10,052 nucleotides of DNA from Chloroflexota bacterium. GTDB lineage: Bacteria; Chloroflexota; FW602-bin22; JAMCYS01. The notes under the pieces were generated by a model. The model was not told where the DNA came from. It worked only from the letters and a program-made list of their open reading frames with translations, and did no database searches. Both the position numbers and the translations under genes were made by a program. Positions within the stretch are counted from its first letter, which is position 1. Every line of letters begins with the position of its first letter. The DNA is taken from contig JAJZQK010000073.1 of assembly GCA_021847625.1 (NCBI GenBank), positions 1 to 10,052 of the forward strand, read 5' to 3'. This document shows, piece after piece, positions 1-5,695 of this stretch.

Positions 1-31
1 CTCTTCCAGGGAGAGGGTTCTGGCGAGGGTC
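1..31. repeat. Edge copy of a CCCTCTCCC/GGGAGAGGG palindromic repeat
   Basis: The window opens inside a short repeat, readable as CTCTTCCAGGGAGAGGG followed by a GGCGAGGG tail. Its reverse complement matches the hairpin at 6184-6220, which has the same CCCTCTCCCTGGAA core with a CCCTC(A/G)CC flank. A degenerate relative lies at 827-885. The left part is cut by the window edge. I infer a dispersed intergenic repeat and see no coding potential. Confidence 0.55.
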
Positions 32-58
32 GTCCCAGCGCATGTCCCTACTCTAGCC

Positions 59-90
59 TTTTCTGCGTTCTCAGCGCTCTCCGCGGTGAG
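59..90. repeat. Half-copy of a CTCCGCGGTGA-type intergenic repeat
   Basis: This stretch ends in CTCTCCGCGGTGAG and begins TTTTCTGCGTTCTC. It resembles the right arm of the inverted repeat at 3172-3229, which ends CTCCGCGGTGAA after a TTCTGTGG start. No matching left arm is seen upstream. It sits before the PPC gene and would lie in that gene's upstream region. The rest of 91-163 shows no convincing promoter; GATAAC at 122-127 is a weak -10 at best. Confidence 0.45.
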
Positions 91-174
91 TCCCGCTTCC
101 CCCGCGTAGCTACCGTCGGATGATAACAACCCGCGCCGGCGACACACGCCGCGCGGCAGAAACGAGGAGGTTAT

Positions 175-609
175 ATGCGTTTTCAGCAATTCGGCGAGCG
201 ATACATCATCCGATTGGAGCAGCACGAGACGGTCATCGAGGAGCTCGTCAAGTTCCTGAGCAAGGAGAACGTGGAGTTTGCCAACGTCAGCGCGGCCGGC
301 GCCGTGCAGTGGATCGAACTAGAGTATTGGAACGCCAAGTCCAAATCGTACGAGTCGCGCACCTTCGACGAGCAATTAGAAGTGGTCAGCTTCCAGGGCA
401 ACGCCTCGCTGAAGGACGGCAAGCCCATGCTGCACATCCACGGCGTGTTCGGCCGGGAGGACTTCTCCGTCGTCGCCGGCCACGTCAAGGAGGCACGGGC
501 CTACCCCACACTCGAAGTGTGGCTGCGCACGGAGAGCATTCCGGTGCGCCGGGTGAAGGACGAGGGCACGGGCCTGTTCCTGATGGACCTGCCCGAGCAG
601 CTGCGCTAG
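175..609 (+). CDS. PPC (DUF296) domain protein, putative DNA-binding/metal-binding
   Basis: The 144-aa protein is essentially one PPC (plants and prokaryotes conserved, DUF296) domain, which is the usual size for the bacterial stand-alone form. The family signature is clear: an N-terminal RYIIRLEQHE strand, the SAAGAVQWIELEY segment (residues 39-51), FQGNASLKDGKP (73-84), then LHIHG (His87, His89) and AGH (His103). These histidines are the conserved putative metal ligands of the bacterial family. In plants the domain is found in AT-hook proteins; the bacterial role is unsettled, so the DNA-binding label comes from the family name. There is no signal peptide or membrane segment, so it is cytosolic. 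The ATG at 175 is supported by GAGGAGG at 164-170 with 4-nt spacing. It stands alone, with repeats on both sides. Confidence 0.93.
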   Translation: MRFQQFGERYIIRLEQHETVIEELVKFLSKENVEFANVSAAGAVQWIELEYWNAKSKSYESRTFDEQLEVVSFQGNASLKDGKPMLHIHGVFGREDFSVVAGHVKEARAYPTLEVWLRTESIPVRRVKDEGTGLFLMDLPEQLR

Positions 610-650
610 GGCACGGCTAGGGCCCGTGTCGGCGGAACATAGGCGAGGCG

Positions 651-669
651 GGCCGGCTCGACGCCGGCC
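651..669 (+). terminator. Perfect GC hairpin downstream of the PPC gene
   Basis: GGCCGGC and GCCGGCC form a 7-bp perfect stem around a 5-nt TCGAC loop, 42 nt after the stop codon at 609. There is no T-run, so it is not a canonical intrinsic terminator. It abuts the composite repeat that begins at 670, and a GGCCGGC-rich stretch also precedes the second copy (about 5970-5976), so it may belong to that element. Confidence 0.35.
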
Positions 670-819
670 GGGCGGCAGGCCCCTGTGGCCTGCCCTACGT
701 GTGCGAGGAAGGGCGCCGTTGCCGCTGGCCACGTCCACCGACGCCGCGCCGCCCGCCCCACGTATCCAAGGAGGATCGCCGGTCATCCTGTAGGGCAGGG
801 GCTTGTCCCCTGCCGCCCC
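670..819. repeat. Composite mirror-image palindromic repeat, copy A
   Basis: Two palindromic half-elements face each other. The left half (670-698) contains GGCAGGCC (674-681), a 5-nt loop and GGCCTGCC (687-694), then ends CCTAC. The right half (790-819) starts GTAGG and contains GGCAGGGG (794-801), a 5-nt CTTGT loop and CCCCTGCC (807-814). The right half is close to the reverse complement of the left, so the whole is a large inverted repeat with a 91-bp spacer. The same arrangement recurs at 5990-6076 with a 28-bp spacer. No open frame of interest lies inside. I infer a dispersed non-coding element. Confidence 0.8.
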
Positions 820-826
820 GTCTTTT

Positions 827-885
827 CCCTCGCCCCTTTGGGGAGAGGGAACCTGGTGGGGATAGGGCACCTGGAAGGGCGAGGG
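827..885. repeat. Degenerate CCCTCGCCC/GGGCGAGGG inverted repeat
   Basis: A 9-bp perfect inverted repeat, CCCTCGCCC (827-835) and GGGCGAGGG (877-885), encloses a small CCCC-TTT-GGGG hairpin (833-843) and a GAGAGGG motif. The composition matches the family at 1-31 and 6184-6220 but is more diverged. It ends 15 bp before the promoter of the debranching gene. Confidence 0.5.
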
Positions 886-899
886 AATGGTGGCTCGCC

Positions 900-927
900 T
901 TGACAACCGGCAAGGTGTGGCCGTAAT
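900..927 (+). promoter_or_regulatory. Sigma70-type promoter for the debranching enzyme gene
   Basis: A perfect TTGACA -35 box lies at 900-905. With a 16-bp spacer, CGTAAT (922-927, 4 of 6 consensus) is the best -10. Transcription would start near 934, giving a 5' leader of about 25 nt before the ATG at 960. The strong -35 and the position just upstream of the gene support it; the weak -10 limits confidence. Confidence 0.5.
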
Positions 928-959
928 AGCCGGGGAGAACACGCGCGGAGTGTACACAG

Positions 960-3125
960 ATGGGGCAGATAACGGTAGGGCCGCCGGTCCTCACGATCAA
1001 CAGCAGCAGCACGTTCGCCGTCAGCGACTACCGGGGGGAGATCGACCCCGACCGGCCGCAGGGCATCTTCGCCGCCGACACGCGGTTCGTCAGCGCTTAC
1101 CACCTTTACATCAACGGCCATCCCTGGCAGCAGGTGACGGCGGCAACGGACGATTACCACACGGCCCGCGTCTACCTGGTGAACCCATCCCTGCCGGGAA
1201 TGGCGGGGGAGGCCAGCGTCGCCCAGGACACTTTGTCCCTCATGCTCGTCCGCGACGTGGCCGAGAGCGAAGCGACCGAGGTGTTGGAGGTTGCCAACTA
1301 CAGCGGCAATCCGGTCGACGCCGTGCTGAGCGTGGAGGTCGCCTCCGACTTCGCCGACCTGTTCGAGGTCAAGCAAGGGAAGGTGAAGCAGCGGGGCGAT
1401 ATCGTGACGCGATGGAATCACGAGGCGAGAGAGCTCTCGACGGCCTATCGCAAGGAGGACTACTGGCGCTGCTTCACCTACCGGGTCGAGCAGGCGGATA
1501 CTACCCCCTCCTACGCCAACGGCCGTCTCCTGTTCCCTGTCCACCTCGAGCCGGGCACGGCCTGCCGGGCGCATCTGCGCATGTTCTTCGAACACGACGG
1601 CGGCCCGCCCAAGGCCGGGGAGGCGCGCCCGGAGGTGGGGCGGAAAGGCGAACAAGCTGCCAAGTTGCACGAGCGGTGGCTGCAGGCCTGCACCGGCCTG
1701 CACACCCCCGACCGCGAGCTGGCGACGGCCTACCGGCAGTCGGTGGAGGACATGGGCGCCCTGCGCCTCTTGGAACGCGACCTCGGGCCGGACGTCTGGG
1801 TGCCGGCCGCCGGGGTGCCCTGGTTCGTGGCCCTCTTCGGGCGCGACAGCCTCATCACTTCGCTGCAGAACATGATGGTCCACGCCCGCTTTGCCGAGGG
1901 GGCCCTGCGCGTCCTCGCCAAGTACCAGGCGCAGCAGCGCGACGACTGGCGCGACGCCCAGCCGGGCAAGATCATGCACGAGCTCCGCCACGGCGAGCTG
2001 GCCCACTTCAACATGGTCCCCCAGACGCCCTACTACGGCACCTGGGACGCCACCCCGCTCTACCTCATCACGCTCCATGAGGCCTGGCGGTGGCTGGGCG
2101 ACCGCGACCTCGTCAAGGACTTGCTGCCCACGGCCGAGCGCTGTCTGGAGTGGATCGACCAGTCCGGCGACCTCGACGGCGACGGCTTCCAGGAGTACCG
2201 CACCTTCTCTTGGATGGGCTTTCAGGACATGTGCTGGAAGGACTCGGGCAAGGCTATCATTTACCCGGATGGCAGCGAGGTTAAGCAGCCCAAGGGGACC
2301 TGCGAGCTGCAGGGCTACGTCTACGCCGCCAAGCGGGGGATGGCCGAGATCCTCGCCGAGTTCGGCGACCAGGGCCGGGCAGACGCCCTCCGCCGCCAGG
2401 CGGCCGACCTCAAGCGGCGCTTCAACGAGACGTTCTGGATGGAGGAGAAAGGGACTTTTGCTCTCGCCCTGGATGGGCGGAAGAACCGGGTGCAATCCGT
2501 GGCCTCGAACGCCGGCCACTGCCTGTGGGCGGGCATCACCGACGAGGACAAGGCACGCAAGGTCGCCGACCGTCTGCTGGCGCGCGACATGTGGAGCGGC
2601 TGGGGGGTGCGGACCCTCTCGGCCGGCAACCCCGGCTACAACCCGTATTCATATCAGCGGGGCGCGATCTGGCCGCACGACAACGGCATCATCGCCATGG
2701 GCCTGAAGCGCTACGGCTTCGCCGAGCAGGCCGGCCGGGTGGCGCGGGGCATCCTCGACGCGGCCGCCCGTTTCCAGAGCTACCGCCTGCCCGAAGTGTT
2801 CGCCGGCCTCGACCGCGAGGAGAACCCCTTCCCCGTGCAGTACCGCGGCGCGAACATCCCCCAGGCCTGGGGCGCGGGCAGCATCTTCCAGATGGTCCGC
2901 GCCATCACCGGCCTGCGGGCCGATGCCCCCCACGGCCGCCTCTGGGTCTCCCCCGGCCTGCCGCCCTGGCTGCCCTCCCTCACGCTCGACCACCTGCAGG
3001 TCGGCGGCGTGCACCTCTCCCTGCGCTTCTGGCGAGAGGACGGCAAGTCCCGCTTCGAGGTCCTCAAGCAGGAAGGCGGGGAGCTGCAGGTGGACCTGGA
3101 CGAATCGCCAAGCGAGCTGATCTAA
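960..3125 (+). CDS. Amylo-alpha-1,6-glucosidase (bacterial glycogen debranching type)
   Basis: The 721-aa protein matches two-domain bacterial amylo-alpha-1,6-glucosidases, which hydrolyse alpha-1,6 branch glucose in glycogen-like glucans. Residues about 5-205 form the N-terminal beta domain (GDE_N_bis type), with YRGEI and QGIFAADTRFVSAYHLYING. Residues about 240-690 form the (alpha/alpha)6 catalytic barrel: WFVALFGRDSL (GRDSL 294-298), PGKIMHELRHGE (335-346), YYGTWDATPLYL (358-369), GWGVRTLSAG, SYQRGAIWPHDNG, then RLPEVFAG and NIPQAWGAG. It lacks the GH13 transferase domain of eukaryotic bifunctional enzymes. Length is normal and there is no signal peptide, so the enzyme is cytosolic. The ATG at 960 has GGAG at 947-950 (9-nt spacing), and the family's N-terminal strand starts right after it. 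No other glycogen gene is adjacent. The exact substrate (glycogen or another alpha-glucan) is inferred. Confidence 0.93.
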   Translation: MGQITVGPPVLTINSSSTFAVSDYRGEIDPDRPQGIFAADTRFVSAYHLYINGHPWQQVTAATDDYHTARVYLVNPSLPGMAGEASVAQDTLSLMLVRDVAESEATEVLEVANYSGNPVDAVLSVEVASDFADLFEVKQGKVKQRGDIVTRWNHEARELSTAYRKEDYWRCFTYRVEQADTTPSYANGRLLFPVHLEPGTACRAHLRMFFEHDGGPPKAGEARPEVGRKGEQAAKLHERWLQACTGLHTPDRELATAYRQSVEDMGALRLLERDLGPDVWVPAAGVPWFVALFGRDSLITSLQNMMVHARFAEGALRVLAKYQAQQRDDWRDAQPGKIMHELRHGELAHFNMVPQTPYYGTWDATPLYLITLHEAWRWLGDRDLVKDLLPTAERCLEWIDQSGDLDGDGFQEYRTFSWMGFQDMCWKDSGKAIIYPDGSEVKQPKGTCELQGYVYAAKRGMAEILAEFGDQGRADALRRQAADLKRRFNETFWMEEKGTFALALDGRKNRVQSVASNAGHCLWAGITDEDKARKVADRLLARDMWSGWGVRTLSAGNPGYNPYSYQRGAIWPHDNGIIAMGLKRYGFAEQAGRVARGILDAAARFQSYRLPEVFAGLDREENPFPVQYRGANIPQAWGAGSIFQMVRAITGLRADAPHGRLWVSPGLPPWLPSLTLDHLQVGGVHLSLRFWREDGKSRFEVLKQEGGELQVDLDESPSELI

Positions 3126-3171
3126 TAGCAGTAGTTGCGCGGTCGGAGTCGGTTTAACTGCGGTCGGATCA

Positions 3172-3229
3172 ACCGCGGAGGCCGCAGAGAATGGGGAGAA
3201 TGTCCGATTCCTTCTGTGGCCTCCGCGGT
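3172..3229. repeat. ACCGCGGAGG...CCTCCGCGGT inverted repeat
   Basis: Arms 3172-3188 and 3213-3229 are 17 bp each and complementary at all but one position, separated by 24 bp. The arms read ACCGCGGAGGCCGCAGA and TCTGTGGCCTCCGCGGT. A related single arm is at 59-90. It resembles the widespread CCACAGAGG-type intergenic inverted repeats of environmental bacteria; that comparison is from memory. It lies between the debranching gene and the racemase remnant and could end transcription, but no T-run follows. Confidence 0.7.
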
Positions 3230-3297
3230 GAAAACCCGTGCCCCACCGCCGTGTGACCTTGCGTCCCGCGGGGTGGCAATTTGGGAGGCGGCAACAG

Positions 3298-3666
3298 GTG
3301 AAGACGATCGGTCTGATCGGGGGCATGAGCTGGGAGTCCTCGGCGCGGTACTACCGGCTGATCAACGAGGCGGTGAGCAGGGAGCTGGGCGGGCTGCACT
3401 CGGCCCGGCTGCCCATCACCGGCCCCAGTAGTATTGGGCAGAAGGGCGAGGGGACTCGCGCTCGGCCGCACGATGGATTTCTGGCAACGGGAACATCCTT
3501 GCCTTGGCACCAAAGGGCGACCGCCGGTAGCCACTACGGCATACCGGCGTTCCTCTATCCAGGGTACCGCCCGCCCGTGCTACGGCACGACCCTGTATGC
3601 CCGGCGAGCCCGGCGTGGAGGTCCCTACGGCACGGCTCTCAGGCAAGACGGACGACCGTTCCCTAG
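3298..3666 (+). pseudogene. Aspartate/glutamate racemase family remnant, N-terminus only
   Basis: A GTG start at 3298 with GGGAGG at 3283-3288 (9-nt spacing) opens a frame whose first 39 codons clearly match the Asp/Glu (RacX/YgeA-type) racemase N-terminus: KTIGLIGGMSWESSARYY, LINEAVSRELGGLHSARL. Intact members run to about 230-240 aa and carry two catalytic cysteines. Here similarity stops near 3414, and the frame runs on as Arg/Gly/Pro-rich sequence to TAG at 3664-3666 (122 aa in all). No later segment up to 3850 resembles the rest of the family, including the first-cysteine region. I infer a deletion or replacement that removed at least five sixths of the gene while leaving start and RBS intact. 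Whether the fused short frame is translated is unknown; racemase activity is not expected. Confidence 0.8.
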
Positions 3667-3747
3667 TCGTCGCTCTTAGTGGCCGATTCGCACGGACCGA
3701 GACCGGAAAGGCAGGCGGAGCTGCTCGGCGGTAGCGGGCGTCTACCC
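3415..3747. other. Unexplained filler after the racemase break
   Basis: From the point where racemase similarity ends to the region upstream of the YbjQ-like gene I recognise no gene on either strand. The octamer CTACGGCA occurs three times (3534-3541, 3580-3587, 3625-3632), spaced 46 and 45 bp. The middle copy forms a 5-bp stem, CGTGC and GCACG, closed by a TACG tetraloop (3576-3589). Other imperfect repeats such as GGCAA and TTGCC (3484-3488, 3510-3514) are present. Both strands have open frames, but their predicted products are low-complexity and resemble no family I know. It could be a decayed mobile or structured element. Confidence 0.4.
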
Positions 3748-3777
3748 TTGCGCTTCTCCGTTCGGCGGTGCCATAAT
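3748..3777 (+). promoter_or_regulatory. Weak candidate promoter for the YbjQ-like gene
   Basis: CATAAT (3772-3777) matches five of six -10 positions. An 18-bp spacer separates it from TTGCGC (3748-3753), which matches only the TTG of the -35. Transcription would start near 3785 and give a leader of about 65 nt. The call rests mainly on the -10 and the lack of an obvious alternative. Confidence 0.3.
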
Positions 3778-3850
3778 GGTGACAAGCGATTATTCGGAAG
3801 GGCGGGCGTGGCGCGGGCCGCCTCGATGGAAAGCGGTAAGGAGGGTGGTA

Positions 3851-4180
3851 ATGGAGCAGCGGATGACCACCACCGGGTTCGAGCTGGTGGGGTATCGGAT
3901 CGTGGAGAACCTGGGCGTCGTGCGGGGGGTGACCGTGCGTTCGCGAGGCATCGGGGGCCAGATGGCCGCCGCCCTGCGCACCCTCGGCGGCGGCACCATC
4001 CACGAGTACGTGGAGATGTGCGAGGAGGCGCGCGGCGAGGCCTTCGACCTGATGATGCGCCACGCCGATGCCCTGAAGGCCAACGCCATCATCGGCATCC
4101 GCTACGACGCCACGGAGCTGGGCACCAACATGACCGAGGTATTGGCCTACGGCACGGCCGTCGTCGTGGAGATGCCGTAG
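3851..4180 (+). CDS. YbjQ/UPF0145 family protein
   Basis: The 109-aa protein is a full-length YbjQ (UPF0145, formerly DUF74, putative heavy-metal-binding) domain. Conserved features are ENLGVVRG (19-26), GGGTIHEY (46-53), EARGEA (59-64), ANAIIGIRYDATE (78-89) and TEVLAYGTAVVVE (95-107). The family forms pentameric rings in solved structures; its function is not established, and the metal-binding name is historical. The protein is soluble and probably cytosolic. The ATG at 3851 is chosen over an in-frame ATG at 3776 because AAGGAGG lies at 3838-3844 with 6-nt spacing, and because the extra 25 residues resemble nothing in the family. It stands alone and converges on the opposite-strand gene ending at 4522. 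Confidence 0.9.
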   Translation: MEQRMTTTGFELVGYRIVENLGVVRGVTVRSRGIGGQMAAALRTLGGGTIHEYVEMCEEARGEAFDLMMRHADALKANAIIGIRYDATELGTNMTEVLAYGTAVVVEMP

Positions 4181-4191
4181 ACAGTCCAGGA

Positions 4192-4218
4192 CAGCAACGG
4201 TTGGCTTGCCGTTCGCTG
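4192..4218 (+). terminator. Stem-loop just after the YbjQ-like gene
   Basis: CAGCAACGG (4192-4200) pairs with CCGTTCGCTG (4209-4218) apart from one bulged C, around an 8-nt TTGGCTTG loop. It begins 12 nt after the stop codon, as expected for a transcript end. No T-run follows, so it is a weak intrinsic terminator or an mRNA 3' stabilising hairpin. Confidence 0.4.
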
Positions 4219-4229
4219 CCACGAGGGGT

Positions 4230-4263
4230 CAGGGACGTGCTGCCTGCGCTATTGCCGTCCCTG
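4230..4263. repeat. Inverted repeat CAGGGACG/CGTCCCTG
   Basis: Perfect 8-bp arms at 4230-4237 and 4256-4263 enclose an 18-nt loop. It is the second of six consecutive inverted repeats in the convergent gap 4181-4521. No other copy is seen in the window. Confidence 0.5.
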
Positions 4264-4273
4264 GGCCCGTTGC

Positions 4274-4350
4274 ATCATCCCCGCGAAAGCGGGGATCCAG
4301 TCCGTAGTCCGGCAAGGAACCGGATGGATTCCCGCTTCCGCGGGAATGAC
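4274..4350. repeat. Paired CCCCGC/GCGGGG palindromes facing each other
   Basis: The left palindrome ATCCCCGCGAAAGCGGGGAT (4277-4296) and the right palindrome ATTCCCGCTTCCGCGGGAAT (4328-4347) are near reverse complements, each continuing inward with CCA/TGG. The whole is a 77-bp inverted pair with a central TCCGTAGTCCGGCAAGGAAC. From memory the arms resemble the very widespread ATTCCCGC(N)GCGGGAATCCA small repeats, of which Neisserial dRS3 is the named relative. It is non-coding. Confidence 0.75.
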
Positions 4351-4362
4351 GGCACAGCGGCA

Positions 4363-4385
4363 GGGCGAACGCCGTTCGCCCCTAC
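4363..4385. repeat. GGGCGAAC-GCC-GTTCGCCC palindrome with CCTAC tail
   Basis: Perfect 8-bp arms (4363-4370 and 4374-4381) enclose a 3-nt loop, and the right arm continues into CTAC. The same CCCTAC end closes the left half-elements of the composite repeats at 670-819 and 5990-6076, which suggests one superfamily with different stems. It begins 12 bp after the preceding element. Confidence 0.65.
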
Positions 4386-4432
4386 AAATAGGGGTCGGCC
4401 CATAGAGCCGTGGCATCCTCTAGCCCGCGGGT

Positions 4433-4451
4433 GGTCTGCCTCAGGCGGACC
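4433..4451. repeat. Small palindrome GGTCTGCC-TCA-GGCGGACC
   Basis: Arms of 8 bp with one mismatch (a G-T wobble in RNA) and a 3-nt loop lie within GTGG...CCAC-like flanks. It is the fifth inverted repeat of the gap. It could help end transcripts arriving from either side, but no T-run is present. Confidence 0.45.
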
Positions 4452-4481
4452 GCCCCCACAACGGTTGCCTTCGGCCACCCC

Positions 4482-4505
4482 GGGGCCGGCACGGAGTCCG
4501 GCCCC
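4482..4505 (-). terminator. Strong GC hairpin after the 315-aa gene
   Basis: GGGGCCGG (4482-4489) and CCGGCCCC (4498-4505) form a perfect 8-bp stem around an 8-nt loop, 16 nt beyond the stop codon of the minus-strand gene. No T-run follows on that strand, so it is terminator-like only by position and stability. Confidence 0.4.
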
Positions 4506-4521
4506 CACGGTAATCCGTGAG

Positions 4522-5469
4522 CTAACCCTCTTGGCAGGCGGCAAGCGCCTTGCGCAGGGCCTGGGCGTCAACCTCGGCGCCCAGCTTCTGGCGGATGGGA
4601 CGGGCGTCCAGCTCCTCGTAGGCCAAGAGCGACCGGCCGTGGCGGCGCTTGTAGGCGCGCGATAGCTTGAGGGTCGGCTCCTGGGCCTTCGCCTCCGCGC
4701 CCTCGCAGTGCAAGAACGAGAGGGCCAGCAGCATCGGCTTGGCCAGGGCAAGGACAGTCGTCGCCAGGTCCCGCGGCGGTTTCTCCTCCACGCCCTCGGA
4801 GAAGATCGGCCCGGAGAAGTAGTTTAGGGCCTTCCCCGTCGAGCTGACCTGGATGTCGAGCCGGCACATGGGCCCGACGGCCGTGCGGCCCTCCTCTTGG
4901 AACAACATGCCCCGCATCTCCCACTGCTGGTCGGCCGGGTAGTATACCGGCTGGCCGGCGTCCACCTGGGCCAGCTCCCGGCGCATGTCGTAGAGGTGCC
5001 TGAGGTGGAAGGGCAGGTGCTCGCGCACGTCCTCGCCGTGGGAGGCGATGGCGTCGTCGATCTCGGCGCCATACATGGGCCAGTAGGCCTCGAGGGAGCG
5101 GCGCACCTCGTTCACCTCCTCCGGCGTCACCCGCCGGGGCTGCCCGGCCAGGTGGCCGATGAAGTGGGACTCGAAGAGCCAGCCCCAGGCGGTGGGCAGG
5201 GCGGACCCGGCCGGGCCGGCGGGCCGGCGACCCTCGATCCAGAAGAGGTTCTTCGGCGGCGAGACGTCGGGGAAGTCGGTGCCGATCTCCCAGTCCGCGC
5301 CGTCGGCGACGAAGTAGAGGTCGACGACGTCGTCGGCGACGAGCACCCGGCTGCCCTCGATGGCCTTGGCGAGCCCTTCGTGCCAGCCCGGGAGATCCTT
5401 CGCTTCTATAGTCAGCCAGCGGGGCGGGCGCACCTCCCCCGCGGCGATCGTATCGGCTAATCTGGCCAT
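4522..5469 (-). CDS. Uncharacterised soluble 315-aa protein
   Basis: I cannot assign a function. The protein has no signal peptide and no membrane segment and is rich in aromatic, acidic and basic residues. Visible blocks are DLYFVADGADWEIGTDFP, KNLFWIEGRRP and WGWLFESH in the first third. A central charged helical stretch includes LPFHLRHLYDMRRELAQVD. The C-terminus reads SFLHCEG (from 251), then KLSRAYKRRHGRSL (268-281) and AYEELDARPIRQKL. From memory, a similar FLHC plus KLS-RRHGRPL-Y-L pattern occurs in uncharacterised proteins of actinobacteria and their mobile elements, some continuing into an RGHF-type motif absent here; this is low-confidence. The ATG at 5469 has AAAGG and GGAG upstream and a clear promoter at 5530-5557. 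GC-rich codon use matches the neighbours. It converges on the YbjQ-like gene and stands alone. Confidence 0.85.
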   Translation of the reverse strand: MARLADTIAAGEVRPPRWLTIEAKDLPGWHEGLAKAIEGSRVLVADDVVDLYFVADGADWEIGTDFPDVSPPKNLFWIEGRRPAGPAGSALPTAWGWLFESHFIGHLAGQPRRVTPEEVNEVRRSLEAYWPMYGAEIDDAIASHGEDVREHLPFHLRHLYDMRRELAQVDAGQPVYYPADQQWEMRGMLFQEEGRTAVGPMCRLDIQVSSTGKALNYFSGPIFSEGVEEKPPRDLATTVLALAKPMLLALSFLHCEGAEAKAQEPTLKLSRAYKRRHGRSLLAYEELDARPIRQKLGAEVDAQALRKALAACQEG

Positions 5470-5529
5470 TACTCCTACCTTTCACGTCGTTGCGGCGCCG
5501 GCATCCTTGCCGCCGCCCGAGTTGACCCG

Positions 5530-5557
5530 ATTATAACACGTCGCTCGGGGGCGTCAG
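5530..5557 (-). promoter_or_regulatory. Sigma70-type promoter of the 315-aa gene
   Basis: On the minus strand a perfect TATAAT -10 (5530-5535) lies 16 bp from CTGACG (5552-5557, four of six -35 positions). Transcription would begin near 5523, about 54 nt before the ATG at 5469. The leader ends with AAAGGTAGGAGTA before the start codon. The perfect -10 in a GC-rich gap makes this one of the best promoters in the window. Confidence 0.65.
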
Positions 5558-5647
5558 GCAGCCGGGGGCCAGGTAGTGGGGATGATAATAGGGCGCCCGC
5601 CCGCCATGCCGGGAGGGCAGGAGAGAGGGAACGCAGAGAATCTACAG

Positions 5648-5678
5648 ACGAAAAGACGCGGCAACGTCGCCGCGTCTT
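5648..5678 (-). terminator. Strong hairpin with short U-tract, end of the small-gene unit
   Basis: AAGACGCGGC (5653-5662) and GCCGCGTCTT (5669-5678) form a perfect 10-bp stem with a 6-nt loop. Read on the minus strand, the stem ends GTCTT and continues TTCGTC, giving a short TTTT run. That polarity fits termination of a minus-strand transcript such as one from the small gene at 5742-5861, 64 nt upstream. It would also isolate the 315-aa gene from it. Confidence 0.5.
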
Positions 5679-5695
5679 CCCACTTTCACGTCAGG

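Noticed and set aside
120..620. Frame-shifted open frame over the PPC gene
   Set aside because: It is Arg/Gly/Ala-rich and lacks an RBS; the 175-609 frame has the PPC signature and a strong RBS.
783..2519. Long minus-strand open frame (578 codons) opposite the debranching enzyme gene
   Set aside because: It is a mirror of a highly GC-rich coding region; the product is Val/Leu/Gly/Arg-rich with no recognisable domain, while the plus strand encodes a clear enzyme.
3776..3850. Upstream ATG start for the YbjQ-like gene
   Set aside because: The extra residues match nothing in the family, and the ATG at 3851 has a perfect AAGGAGG at 6 nt.
3416..4222. Minus-strand open frame of 268 codons across the filler and YbjQ-like gene
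   Set aside because: Half of it is antisense to the YbjQ-like gene, and the rest is Arg/Pro-rich with no recognisable family and no convincing RBS.
4274..4350. CRISPR-like repeat pair
   Set aside because: There are only two arms, in inverted rather than direct orientation, with no spacer array or cas gene; a palindromic intergenic repeat explains it.
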